From positions 41,468,524 through 41,532,523 of the forward strand of contig OY735231.1 in assembly GCA_963457665.1 (NCBI GenBank): a DNA stretch of 64,000 bases, written 5' to 3'. Position 1 is the stretch's first letter; each line of letters starts with the position of its first letter. The translations under genes and the position numbers were made by a program. Of this stretch, positions 12,151 to 23,117 are shown piece by piece. This stretch comes from Thysanoteuthis rhombus. Taxonomy: Eukaryota > Mollusca > Cephalopoda > Oegopsida > Thysanoteuthidae. The notes under the pieces were generated by a model. That model did no database searches and had not been told where the DNA came from. It worked only from the letters and a program-made list of their open reading frames with translations.

Positions 12151-12745
12151 ACATCGACTTGATTGAATAGCCCCCGTTCTCTCTCTAGAGACAATGGAAC
12201 GACACTGGTGTGTCCCATCCTGGGCAAATGCTAATGTATCGGGTTAGCTGATGTAGTCCAGAGGAAAGTAGAGAGTGACAAGTCTGGCATTAGCTTGACT
12301 GCCAAATAATTAGGCGTCAAACCTTTTCCAGGGGGTTTCCATTCCCTGGTTAAGGAATTTGAGTTACTGTCACCTAAATTGGTTGCCTTTTAAAACCCAT
12401 TGCACCCTGATGTTTGACCTATAGCTGGGGGAGATATGGACTCTCACCTTTCCAAATGGCGTTAGTGGATATAAATAGCCCCGACCAGAGCTTGGACTCT
12501 GGTCGCCGATTCCATTTGGGACTACGCCAATTGTACCTCCACGATTATGATATCAAAAACGGTCAACGACATTGTTTTGACCTAGGAATCCCTTCCACCT
12601 GAAATTATTTAGTGGATTGAGGATATTCGATCCCCACGCTTCGATGGCTTTCCCAGGTACGACATTCACCTGCAGAAGGCCGTAGGGTACAACAGCCGAC
12701 ACTTTGCATTCCAAAATATGAACTGAGATGTGAGCAACAGCCAAA
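12150..12745 (+). mobile_element. Possible Penelope-like terminal region with decayed hammerhead-like motif
   Basis: The stretch is less A+T-rich than its surroundings. It contains a TATA-like GGATATAAATAGCC (about 12467) followed by a perfect hairpin (ACCAGAG/CTCTGGT). Near its end, CACCTGCAGAAGGCCGTAGG and GTACAACAGCCGACACTTTG (about 12668-12706) align with the hammerhead-like motif of the 15-kb palindrome. The core letters are damaged (CTGCAGA for CTGANGA, GACAC for GAAAC). The Penelope-like assignment is an inference from the motif alone, and no reverse transcriptase is present. Confidence 0.35.
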
Positions 12746-12884
12746 AAAAAAACTTTACACTATATATATCTACCCTAATCAGATGATTATTAGTAATTCA
12801 TGAAAATTGATTGGTACGGACATTCAACACAGGTGTTCGGTAATAGTTATTTTCTAAACTCAATTTAGTTTTGAAAAAAGGTCA

Positions 12885-12975
12885 CAAATGCGGGAAACCC
12901 GGTGAGAATCAAACTCAGTAATCAATGCTAATGATCTGTGAGACTGGTTTGCTAACAACCATACCACAGTGATAG
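12885..12975 (-). mobile_element. tRNA-derived SINE head or tRNA pseudogene (family E)
   Basis: The reverse complement reads GTGGTATGGTTGTTAGC (box A) and, about 45 bp on, GAGTTTGATTCTCACC (box B with T-loop TTTGATT). Mismatches in the T stem and a long spacing speak against a working tRNA. Confidence 0.5.
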
Positions 12976-12995
12976 TATAAAATGGTATTGCTAAG

Positions 12996-13175
12996 TATCC
13001 TTCACGAGGTGTCAATGGCGAACAGAATTCAAATTCTGGTTTGAACAGTTTGCATTCACTTTGCGCTAATGCTTTTGGAAAGGCATGAATTCACAGAAGT
13101 AAATATCAGGGTAATTGGAATCATTTAGCCCTGTAAAGTAGTTCATTTTGGGCATCAGGCTTGCACCTTGGTCTT
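12996..13175 (+). mobile_element. SINE (family F), degenerate copy
   Basis: It shares with 20528-20745 the order: GAACAGTTT, CACTT.GC.CTAATGC, TTTGGAAAGGCAT, then ATTGGA.T..TTTAGCC.TGTAA.G and AGT.CAT. Such shared central domains are typical of SINE superfamilies. The tRNA-like head is weak here. Confidence 0.55.
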
Positions 13176-13374
13176 GTAAGATTCCACCAATATTACAGTG
13201 ATTAGGTCTCATTGAATCGTTCGATAAATGAAAATGATATCTCGTACGACAAGGGAGGTAACTTTGCCTTCTGCAAGTGTTCTCACCGAAGTATTACTTC
13301 CTTTATCCTATTTTCCAATGCTGTTGATTATTTTCATTAAATGTTAGACAGTGTGGTAAGATTTGGCAAGAATG

Positions 13375-13510
13375 TGATATAAAAAGGTCTCAAAGACATA
13401 TCTAACACAGGCATTCGAATAATATCGAATTTGGGAATCCTGCTTGTTTGGAGGCAGAGGTTCAATTCCAACCTCTTGAACATCGGATATTGTCATCTTA
13501 TACTGTTTGT
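13375..13510 (+). other. Possible tRNA-like remnant
   Basis: GAGGTTCAATTCCAACCTC at about 13468 forms a T-arm-like hairpin with box-B consensus GGTTCAATTCC. No convincing box A or second copy was found. Confidence 0.3.
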
Positions 13511-13724
13511 CTACGGACTTCGGGGCGGTATGCTTTATGCAGAAATTTTGAATCTTTCTCTGAATGTATTTTTCACATATCTCATTTTCAAATGTAAATA
13601 GAAAAAATGACCATTTGACACTGTATTTCATTGAATTTAAGTACGAATAATATCAGTCAGGTTTAGTGTTTAGGGCAGTGCTTTGTGTTCGGTTTACGGT
13701 TAAGGTTAATCTAGCAACCCTGAT

Positions 13725-14135
13725 GTGAGATCCGATGACAATTTATCCACGTCTCATCCAGTTTCTGTGACTGTTTTGAAAAAGGTTCAAAACGGAACAT
13801 CTGTGAATACTTGCCTCGTGTTACACGATAAAACATGGCTGTTCTCTTTTTCATCTATCTCTTTTTCGGTGTTTCTTTTGTGTGTTCTTGTTTCTGTTTT
13901 GATAAATCGAAATCCAGAGGTACACGCCTATCAAAAATCTACATACAGACATGGTGACTCTCGACTTGCTAACGAGCAAGACTGTCCTTTGTGTTCAATT
14001 TCTTTCAACTTTTTTTCCTCTTTATTTGCTTTTTTTATAGATAGGTTCCTTCCTTTTGTCTACCCTAAAGTGGCTATAAGACCTGCAAATGACTTGAAGG
14101 TTTTATTGCAAATCATACAGGTATCATCACCATAA
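13725..14135 (+). CDS. Unsupported 136-codon open frame, membrane-like
   Basis: This is one of the longest frames not explained by a microsatellite or transposon. The translation has two hydrophobic stretches (about residues 39-61, WLFSFSSISFSVFLLCVLVSV, and about 93-110) but no recognisable domain. The pyrimidine-rich DNA of this stretch makes Phe/Leu/Ser-rich frames easy to obtain by chance. I list it only as the best non-repeat frame and do not regard it as a demonstrated gene. Confidence 0.12.
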   Translation: MRSDDNLSTSHPVSVTVLKKVQNGTSVNTCLVLHDKTWLFSFSSISFSVFLLCVLVSVLINRNPEVHAYQKSTYRHGDSRLANEQDCPLCSISFNFFSSLFAFFIDRFLPFVYPKVAIRPANDLKVLLQIIQVSSP

Positions 14136-14139
14136 ACTC

Positions 14140-15020
14140 TGATTATCTGTATTGTAACCGACATGTAAATACATACATATGTAGGTGTCAATTATAAGTA
14201 TAGTTATACTATAAAAGCGTCAATTCTATGATTTTGGTAATATTTCCGACCATGAAACGATTGAAGATATTTACTAAATTTAGCTGAGAGCGTTGCGAAT
14301 TGTATTCATGATACTTGAGAATCGCTAGTAAACCACGGCTCTTCGCCAAGCGCCATTCAATTCAGACTGTTCCTATCGCAGATCCTTAATTGTAAATTGA
14401 ATTGAGAATTGAACCTTTCTAGGATTACTCAAGTGAGTAGACATTCCCATTTGTCAGACCATAAAGATGAAGAGCTTATTCAGTTTTCAATTTTATGCCC
14501 TATTCACTGTACAAGGATGCATATCAACTTGACATAATGAATTTGAACAATCAAAATTCTTGTTATGATTACATCGTAGCGTTTTTATTGGCCAGTTCCA
14601 CAAAAAACTATCCAACCACGCGAGGGTATTGTAAAATGGATCATTTTTACTTCTTTCTTTCTTACGGAATTATATTTGTAAAGAAAAGAGATATATGTTG
14701 AGATTTGGTGTAGCAAACAAAATCTTGACGTTGATCTTTTTCCTTACAAATATTAGTAGTTTTTTCATGAAAAGGCATAATTTGTTTACTATAAATTGGA
14801 TGAATTGAAATATTAATTATTTCATTTAGAATTTTCTATATTTTATTTAGAAAGAGTTGGTGGTTTACTAAAGGATGGGAAGTTAGATAGTTTAATGATA
14901 GAGTAGGAGGAGAGCTAGGATGTATGGGGAGAGGGAAGAAAGGAGAATAGTTCAAAAGGAGCGTAGCATGGGAGGAGGCAGAGAGGGAGTGGTTTACTGA
15001 GGAAGTAGGAAAATATCATC
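14140..15020. other. Intergenic DNA with purine-rich tract
   Basis: No gene recognised. A G+A-rich segment occupies about 14860-15010. Confidence 0.45.
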
Positions 15021-15025
15021 GCAAC

Positions 15026-15413
15026 TGATCCATGTTTAGTATATCTCAGAAATAATAATAATACCTCATCTCAAAAATTCAATCAATATTCGGACCATCC
15101 TCATCTTGGTTGTTTTTCATACAACATTCTACGGCCTTCATCAGGTATCATCTGGTAGTTGTGGGGAAGTAACGAACCGAACCTTTTATTTAACCGACGG
15201 GGGTATATTGACCACACTCCCCTCTTAGCATTAGTAGTATTATTATTGTCTCACCCCGTCGGTTAAATAAAGAGTTCGCTTTGTTACTTCCCCATACCTA
15301 CCAGATGATATCTGATGAAGACCGTAGAGTACAACGGCCGAAACGTTGTATGAAAAACAACCAAGATGAGGATGGTCCGAATATTGATAGAAATGATCCA
15401 TGTTTGTATATTT
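15026..15413. mobile_element. Palindromic (foldback) Penelope-like element with probable target-site duplication
   Basis: Left arm 15083-15202 and right arm 15253-15387 are inverted copies at roughly 85-90% identity, separated by about 50 bp. Relative to the right arm, the left arm lacks 16 bp (the GTTTCGGCCGTTGTAC part). A direct repeat, TGATCCATGTTTAGTATAT at 15026 and TGATCCATGTTTGTATAT at 15394, brackets the structure and looks like a 19-bp duplication with one base lost. The right arm carries CTGATGAAG...CGGCCGAAACGTT, a hammerhead-like core. Head-to-head partial copies and hammerhead motifs are known features of Penelope-like elements. The family assignment is inferred. Confidence 0.6.
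15308..15352 (+). ncRNA. Hammerhead-like ribozyme motif (non-canonical)
   Basis: CTGATGA (15312-15318) and GAAAC (15340-15344) flank a stem CCGT/ACGG (15322-15325 with 15334-15337). GAAACGTT gives a two-base-pair palindromic stem III (AC/GT) with T347 as position 17. Stem I could be ATAT upstream with GTAT downstream, including a G-T pair. An extra A after CTGATGA and an A-C mismatch in stem II weaken it. The mirrored left arm retains CTGATGAAGGCCGTAG only. Confidence 0.4.
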
Positions 15414-16480
15414 AGATAAAATCAGGGACTGGCAACGAAGATTAGAAGGGATAAGAGAGAGAATTAAAAGATACATGCAAAGGGTGAGAGAAGAGCGGAG
15501 GCATAAGATAATGGATGATCTTAGTTGTCAATGCCAATGGGTTACGTACGGGTCCAGGCAGTATAAATGATATTGTATGGAAAGAAATCGGTATATTTTG
15601 GCTGTTTGCTTCTGATCGTAAATTCATTTGCATTTTGATTTTCAGGTAGTCATACAGGAGTGGGGTCTAAAGACTAAGAGAAAAAAGTTATTCCCCTTGA
15701 ATCATTATTTCTAATTTTCGATGCCAGTCATTCACGAAAATGTTTTTTTTTTTTTCATCATCTTTCTCTTGATGCAGGGAAGATGCCCACAAAAACATAA
15801 TTATACAGAGAGTACATCTGGATTCACGTTTCTGTAATGTAAACCATTGTTTCAAACACACATCAGGGTGTATTTTGATTTATTTTGATTTGATAATAGT
15901 TTATTTTGGGACCTAAGCGTCACAACTGGGTTTCAAATAAAGATAGTTTTCACTTAATTTCCTCCGATGAAGTATCATGAATCATTATTATCGATTTTTA
16001 TGACTACTTTTTTCCTTTAGCTGAATTTTTAGTTGCTTTTTATTTTATTTTCCTTGAATCTCGTTTTAAAATTTTTATGAAAAATAACTTTTTACTCGAA
16101 GCCTGTGACATCAGTCTAGTATTAGTACCGATTTACATATCTGTATCTATATAAATGCGTGTCTTCTGGCTGGGGAGGTGTATATTTTTGTGGCAACCCT
16201 GGCACATAATAGGTATTCCATCCGTCGAGAAGGTGCTACGCTGGCAGCCATTTGTAGTGTAAGTAAGTAGATACGACCCACAGTATGATCCAGATGTTAG
16301 ACAGTTGAGTTGACCATTTATAGAGACGCATGACCTGACCCTGAGGTAACACGATGGGGTGAGCATCAGTGGATAATAATAATACCGTATTTTATACTGG
16401 AACGTGAAGACGATTTTTGTATCTGTTTATTCTAAAGATAATAAATAAACAATTATTAGAATATTTTATAGCATAAATGT
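15414..16480. other. Intergenic DNA, no feature recognised
   Basis: A+T-rich with homopolymer T runs. Short frames only. Confidence 0.45.
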
Positions 16481-16483
16481 TTT

Positions 16484-16600
16484 TCTAACGTAACAGGAAC
16501 AAGAACAATCCTCACTGGATTTAGGGGAGTGATAATCACCAAACAGCTGGTTGTAGTGTGATGTTAGCGACATCTCTCACCGACTGAGTTAAATAAAAAA
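16484..16600 (-). mobile_element. tRNA-derived SINE (family B)
   Basis: The reverse complement begins AACTCAGTCGGTGAGAGATG, a tRNA D-arm-like box A, and ends with CAGTGAGGATTGTTCTTGTT before CGTTAGAAAA. The same 3' segment (TGAGGATTGTTCTTATTACG) is found at 24028-24150 and at 55316-55430, so this is a dispersed family. The T-arm region is poorly preserved. Confidence 0.65.
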
Positions 16601-16971
16601 AATAAATACATGAAGTTTGGTACTTATGTAAGATTTTTCTAAGCTTGTGTATATTTTTAACAAAGTCAACTACAGGTTTTGACTGTAGTTTGGAAAAATA
16701 AATAACTGGGGTACCTGATGGTGCCTATCGGAAAAAGCTCCAAATGTAGCAATATTGGAAGCCATAAGATATTTTATAGAGATTTCATGATATCAGAAAA
16801 GAAGGGAGAGTACTCCATCAAAGTTTGCACCCAGTTTGCTGATAAACTATGAATCTTCTGGAAGAAGCTTATGAATTAGCGGGGAAATATTTCTTTTAAA
16901 AACATTGATCCTCTCTTATGTATGTAGGTTCAAATAGATGGTACAAAAATATTCCCCCCCAAATGCTGATT

Positions 16972-16973
<2 letters not shown>

Positions 16974-17022
<49 letters not shown>
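16974..17022. repeat. (TA)n microsatellite
   Basis: About 49 bp of uninterrupted TA units. Confidence 0.95.
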
Positions 17023-17023
<1 letters not shown>

Positions 17024-17678
17024 CTTTGATATTTTAAGAATATCCCAAATGAATACAACAATTTTTTAGATAGAAAGTGTGGATGAAGAGACCCATTGAA
17101 AGTGATGCATTCTTTTTTGTAAAATTCTACCTAAAGGACTGAGCTGTAGCTAGAGTGAGACCTGCTGGTCTTGAATATGGCTTTGTTTTCCCTCTTCACT
17201 CTTAAAAATCAAGATCTACGCAACAAAAACATGCTTACAGACACATATTCTTTGATGTATGGAACAGGGCCATAAAACATATGCATGTAGGTGCATGTTT
17301 CCAAAGTTATTACTTCATGTCTGTATCGTTGGGTCCTGCTTGAGTGTGTCTTCAGATCTTTGTTCCTGGTCGATTTCAGCTGACACCTAAACAAGTAAGA
17401 TGATGAAGTCGATGACGAAACAAGTCCATGGCAAAAGAGCCACAAAGAAAATAGGGAAGAGAAAGAGAGATGAAGTGCTAGAGGAAATAAAAGCATTCAT
17501 TCATTTAGGATAAAAGGAGATTGGTTTAAATATTGCAGAGAACAAGCTGGTGCCCAAAAATATTTGATTGATTAACAGTGAATCTTGCAGTTTCAATCGG
17601 AGGTTTTTTAGTATCCCTTAACGTAAAATGTTCAATTCAAAGTAAAAAAAACTACACCTGTTCCATAAGCCATCTTTT

Positions 17679-17739
17679 TTCTCTCTCTCTCTCTCTCTCC
17701 CCCCCTCTCCCCCTCTCTCTCTCTCTCTCTCTCTCTCTC
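17679..17739. repeat. (CT)n / C-rich microsatellite
   Basis: CT units interrupted by two short C runs. The plus-strand frame across it (SLSLSLSP) is an artefact. Confidence 0.95.
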
Positions 17740-19390
17740 GTCACCGACCTAAGGCATGAGCCGAATCGCTCGTTACTCTTTTCCCAACGGAACTGACTGT
17801 TTAATCTGTTAATGGTTCGAAACATTTTTCACGCCTAAATTCAAAGATTCTTTGTTGAGATCAATCGTGGGGAGGTGATCTACCAAGGCAGTTACCTGTA
17901 TGTAAATGTCATCAAACAATCCTCTTTGTTTCATTGGTCCACTTACCTGAGGCCAGCCGTACAACATTTATTTTGTCTTTCCTTCTCTTATACAACTCTT
18001 CAATGCAAACACATTTCGGTTGTCCTTTCTTCTCTTTTCTTGTTAGCCCAGTGACCCAAACTTCTACAAACTGAGAAGTAGGAGGTGATGTCCCAATGGT
18101 AATAATCGTAGTGATTCACATTACTACTCTATAATAAATTCGACGCTCATTAGATGACATATGATTGAGACCTTGTGTCAGACTAAAATTAGCTTAGTAA
18201 AAACCTATACTAACATTTGTAGCTATTTTCTTTCAAATATCCCGATTCCATCATCTGTGAAATCATGATACTTCAGATAAATACAAAAGATTAAAGCAAA
18301 ATGGAAAACGATAAAGATATAAATTGCCGTTGATACGAAAGATAATTTGAATCCAATCGGAAGTTGCATAGTCTATCAAAATCTTTTTCGTCACGGAAAA
18401 GAACTGTCGTCTTTAATTGAATCTTTGTTTACCATCAAGCGAAGAATAGAAGGTAAACTAATCTATGAACCATACAGTGTATTAGTATTCATGATAAAAT
18501 CTTGGCTGTGTTTTGTCTTCCCACCGATATTTGATAAAGATTACTAGCTGAAAATCCACCCTATCTCTTATTTTGATCATTGAAAATTTGTTTTCTTTCC
18601 CACGTACTGCAAATCAATTTGACTTCAAAAATGATGTCATTCGGGCTAGGCTATCAGCAGCCATGCTGCTGATACTCCAAAAGAAGACAGGCCAGTTGGC
18701 GTTTGCTCAGCCGTTTTACTACTACTATTACTATATCTATTTTTCGGCTCCCATACTTTAAAATTATGGACGTTTATTTTGGGGTTTTTTTCCTTTCATA
18801 TTCATGGGACTCTTCTCGAATATAGCTTGAAACCTGCACCAGCAAAATGTCTAAAGCATAGAACCGCTTTGTTGGGGTAAACTGCAATTTATCAGAGAAA
18901 CAAATGCCTCAACCACTTAGGTAAATCTTGATTACTCTAAGATAGCAGGATCAAAATCCGAAATATGAAGGGACATCCTAATCATTTGTGCATTTTTTCT
19001 CCAATAAAAACAATGGAATAAAGTCCCAAAATAAAAGAGTTGTAATAAAGGGTGATCGTGAGGAAACAACAAACAACGAAGTTCAACGAAGAAGAAAACT
19101 GATAAGCATCTTTAGAGAAAGAAAACTTTTAGATGTCCGAAATATCCAACATCTACAGAACACAACTTTAAGAATGTATTGACAGAAAGAGAAATTGATG
19201 TTGTTATACTAATTATATGTAAGGTGGCCTCTAAGAATGGGTTGGATTGTAGTATGGATGCGCTGAAAAGACGGGATACTACGGTGTCATCCAATGTCGA
19301 AAGATAAAGAACAGGAAGGAGAAGAAGAAATGTTTATCACTATCATTTCATTATAAATTTTAAAATCTTTAAATTTAAATTTTGAAATCT
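17740..19390. other. Intergenic DNA, no gene recognised
   Basis: Short open frames of 60-66 codons without domains. A purine-rich stretch at about 19050-19330 precedes the LINE fragment and may belong to it, but I cannot align it. Confidence 0.4.
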
Positions 19391-19395
19391 TCAGG

Positions 19396-19625
19396 TGGAG
19401 AAAAGTAAGATATTTTGGACATCTAATAACACTAGATAACATCTCCGGAACACTAGTAAGAGGAAATGTTGACGGAAAGAGAAATAGAAGTCACCCCAGG
19501 GGGATAACTGCTGTAACAACATCAAAAGAATCAACCAGATTGCTAGATTATTCTGCGACGAGAAAAGCAAGGAGCAGGAGAGAAAGAAGGACTACTATGG
19601 AATCCAAGCAATTATCGGACACTGA
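19396..19625 (+). mobile_element. LINE C-terminal fragment (third family)
   Basis: The frame from about 19398 reads RWRKVRYFGHLITLDNISGT, then LVRGNVDGKRNRSHPR. This is the WKKLRYFGHI...GKVEGKRGRGRP pattern seen at the C terminus of several non-LTR retrotransposon families. After a frameshift it continues NCCNNIKRINQIARLFCDEK to a stop near 19622, corresponding to the usual W.DN.K...A.DR..WR tail. Only the C-terminal part is present. Confidence 0.6.
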
Positions 19626-20269
19626 AGGCAATCAGAGGAATCACATCTGCTAAGTTCACTTAACTTGATCTGAGTTTAGGAATTTTGAGCCTAATCCTGA
19701 TTCAAAACGGATATCGTGATGTAATTTACCTTAAAGGATGCGATGTTCGTGGAAGATGTAACATAGATCTTCGTTATTTAATATAAGACAATAGGTGTTT
19801 TTTAACAACTTATTTTTATCATTATTCCGGAGAAGATTAGTAACACAACATCGAATCACCACAGCCCCACAAATCTCCCGATCAACAAATTGTTTTAGAT
19901 AATCAGTTTTAGTACAGACGCTGGCTATGATGATTCATTTATGCGAGGTATGGTTATCTATTTTCATTAATTTTAACCAGTTCTTAACTTTGATAAAACA
20001 TGTTCAAATAAAGATGACGATGTGATGAAAACAATTAAAACTCAAAATGAGAGTGAAAATAAATTTTAAAAAACAATAACAGATGTTTGTCTTTCTAGAT
20101 AAAATTGAAGAAAATGAGTTGCTTTGGGTTTAAACCATTTGAATAGTCCAGGGAATCTAGTAGAGACAGAAGCAGATGACTTTCAAGGATCTATTTACCG
20201 GGGGAAGAATTGAGCAAAAAAAAAGTTTATCTGTGCATTTTAGAGACCACTGAAAATCAGCATGTAGTA

Positions 20270-20410
20270 GAAGTCACCATCACACTCAAGCGTCAAAATT
20301 TGAAGGCAAGTAAGAAGAATTCCATCGAAGAATAAATATGGTCTGAATGAATTCTATTTATGACGTCACTGTTGTTTTGTACTTGGACGCCTCGAAAGCT
20401 TTTCTAACTT
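20270..20410 (-). repeat. Fragment of the ~350-bp unnamed repeat (copy D)
   Basis: GAATTCCATCGAAGAATAAA followed by TATGGTCTGAATGAATTCTATTTATGACGTCACTG is the reverse complement of the middle of the copy at 41390-41715, with few differences. Neither end is defined here. Confidence 0.6.
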
Positions 20411-20527
20411 TGCCACATCGTTAAATAGATTTCAGTAGTTACATATGCAATCAATTCCTGTATGCAAAGAGGAGCTTGTAGTTTGTCAACTGTGAGGATT
20501 TTTGATTATATATCAGTGCTTAATTTC

Positions 20528-20745
20528 TTGGGAGAGTTGTAGGTGGCCTAACGGTTAGAGGAACGAGGAATGGAATCAGAGTTCAGAGTTCAAAGTTCAA
20601 ACTCTAACCTGAACAGTTTCTGTCCACTTCGCCCTGATGCCATTTGGAAAGACATTAATACACTTCTCCCTCCAGGTATGAATAGCGGGACGATTGGAGT
20701 TTTCTAGCCTTGTAAGGCAGTCCATCTTGTTCTCCACGTGAAAAA
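20528..20745 (+). mobile_element. SINE (family F), tRNA-like head plus shared central domain
   Basis: The GTAGGTGGCCTAACGGTTAG box-A-like motif is followed by short repeats of AGAGTTCA and CAAACTCTAACC, then the domain CACTTCGCCCTGATGCCATT, TGGAAAGACATTAAT and CTAGCCTTGTAAGGCAGTCC. The central domain matches 12996-13175. The GTTCA repeats in the head look like a small expansion around box B. Confidence 0.6.
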
Positions 20746-21455
20746 CCCACGGTGGCAACAGAAACTTGATCGTATAGGAAATTCAGCCGAAAACATTGCC
20801 TTTTGTATCGCACGACAGAGGAGCAGCACCCATGAACATTAATCAACAGTTCGAAGAACGACAGAAACTTCATATTAAGCCCATATTTGAATGGGTTAAC
20901 AGCGTTTATAAAGAATTAAGTGACCCCAAGAAAGAAAGAGAGAATGGTCGTGGAGATACAGACGGCGTTCCTAACGGAGAAGGAAAGTTTTCATCTTGAT
21001 AGAAGAGGGGATAATGAGAGAAAAAGAAAATACGTATTTTTTACGTCACACGAAGTAGTATTATCTCTCCAAAATCAATTCTCTAGATAAAAAATTGAAT
21101 ACAAGAAAGAAAGAGTGTTTATAACTAATGCATACACGTCGTATAAGTAAATATTCATAACTTTCCCCTTTGCCCATGAATCATAAGCATTTTGAACGAT
21201 ATTTTTTCCTTCTATTTTATGATGCAATGTTTGTTCATGCTTGTTTCGGGGGTTAACCTGAAAAATCAATTGGAAATTTTTTCTTAATATGATTGATACT
21301 TTTATTCCAGAAAAAAAGTTGACGAATGCAACGTCACAGATATTGAACAGAATCAGTTCTTTTTTTTTTTGTTCCTCATATCATGAAATTTTTAATTTGT
21401 TTTTCTCAATCCTTTGTTTCAGACCTCTGGTTATATCTATCCTTCTCCACTGCGT
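20746..21455. other. Intergenic DNA, no feature recognised
   Basis: No domain-bearing frame and no shared repeat found. Confidence 0.45.
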
Positions 21456-21458
21456 CTG

Positions 21459-21965
21459 TTTCATCATCATCATCGTCGTCATCAGTCTTTTAGCGCACGC
21501 CGTTCGACACAGACCTTCCTTAGGATTAGCCATAATTCTCTATCATGGGCGTCGTAGAGCCAGTATTTTCTGAATTCGTCTAGTTCATCTCTCCATCTTG
21601 TATTTTGTCGGCCTCAGTTTTGCATGTGATCTCTGGAGATCCATGTCGAGAGTCATGATGTCCATCGGTCGTCTTTCATTCTTGAAACATGGCCTGCCCA
21701 TTGCCATTTAAATTTTCTAATAGATTCTATGACATCTGTGACTCCCGTTTCCTTCATATACTGTGCTGTCTTGTGATCTCTCCATGATTCTCTCATATGT
21801 TCGTTGCATGCTTCTTATTTTGCGGGTTTGTCTCTTGGTTATGTTCCATGTTTCAGCTCCATAAGCGACTATCGAGAGGATGCATTGGTTGTATACTCTT
21901 GCGCTTGTCAGGAAATTCGGCAGTAGAAAACTGGATTTTAGGAGATTCCCTAAAATGCATTTAGC
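21459..21965 (-). mobile_element. RTE-type LINE 3' end, truncated
   Basis: The minus strand encodes SARVYNQCILSIVAYGAETWNITKRQTRKIRSMQRTYERIMERS, the segment after the reverse transcriptase, and then in other frames the WQWAGHVSRMK / SRHGSPEITCKT region. It ends in an ATG-triplet tail (CATCATCATCATCGTCGTC on plus at 21459). The 5' part, including the reverse transcriptase, is absent, as is usual for truncated LINE insertions. Confidence 0.85.
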
Positions 21966-22440
21966 GCAAATAAATTGTGCTGTATAGCGTTTCATTCTAG
22001 AAACTTTTCAATGCACTTCTACAAAGATTTTCTTTGTGTGTGTCCGGTCAAGTTTCCAATTGATTCTTTTAAGAATTTCGGTACTTGTAAAATCTTTAAA
22101 AAGATTGCAGAGAGCGTATACATGTACCAATGCCGTATATTAACTTACAGAATGAATGGAAATCACTTTATATATAGCTACGGTGAAGAGTTGGTAACTG
22201 ACTTTCGATTTTTCAATTTTGAGACAACTGATCTAAAAAATTAAAAAAGTATCAATCGAAAGAATCCCTGGATCCACCACAAAATTTAATTCAATCTTCC
22301 TTAGCTCATGTTATACCCTTTCAGTATTCATTGAAATTTATTGAAAACTGTTGTAGATATTGTAAGGACAAACAGAGAGACAGACATGAGTGAATGCATA
22401 TACCTCTTCGTACACTGTTGAGTTCATAAGTCTCATTCAT

Positions 22441-22740
22441 GCTGGCGATATTCACGGGCAAATCGCATTGGACGCACCAGTACTCGTCCGATCACAGAAG
22501 TTAAGGAGCGTCAAGCCTGATCAGTACCTGGATGGGTGATCGTTTGGGAATACTAGGTAACGTAAGCAGTTGGAGATCATATGGAGAATCTCCCGTGGTG
22601 GTCCTGTTAATCCTCCTAAAAAAGAGACTGTTCTCTACACTACGCTCAATAACGCAAGCTAGAAGGCCGATCCATCCCCTAACCCGAACCCTCTAATTGG
22701 CCTGGCAGCAGGCAACAAGAAAAGAATAAACAGGCAATAT
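22441..22740 (+). mobile_element. 5S-rRNA-derived SINE, nearly complete
   Basis: About 130 bp at the start resemble 5S rRNA throughout: TACTCGTCCGATCACAGAAG, TTAAGGAGCGTCAAGCCTGA, TCAGTACCTGGATGGGTGAT, GGGAATACTAGGTAACGTAAGC. Then comes a non-5S body (TGGAGATCATATGGAGAATC, GTTAATCCTCCTAAA, AATAACGCAAGC, ATTGGCCTGGCAGCAGGC) that recurs at 63549-63830. 5S-headed SINEs (class SINE3) use the internal 5S pol III promoter. Several changes at conserved 5S positions argue against a working rRNA gene. Confidence 0.8.
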
Positions 22741-23117
22741 ATCAACCAGAGAATCTATTAAAATGATCTGCATTAACATTCCATGTTTATTTCATTTTGT
22801 AGATCGCTTGGAATTTCTCATTTATTTTCTTCCGAGTCATTTGAAGCTTTTCTTTGATCAGTGGCGGATTTTAGTTGAAAACGATACGATGAAAATTCGT
22901 CCTCGTCTTCAAATCACAAGAAATAAAGATTCCTGACAAGAGTAATTTATTAGTTTCATCCCTTCAGGGCCTGAATTCGTATGGAGGCCAGGATGTCAGA
23001 TCTAAGCGGAAGGATTTGCATCAATTCACACGTTATTCATACGTCAGAAGCATTTCAGTTTGAACATGACTGGTCCGATCGACGCCATATTGCATCATTC
23101 CCCTCGTTGAAATGAAA

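Noticed and set aside
22441-22571. Functional 5S rRNA gene
   Set aside because: Scattered changes at conserved 5S positions, no T-run terminator directly after the head, and a shared non-5S body downstream show a SINE.
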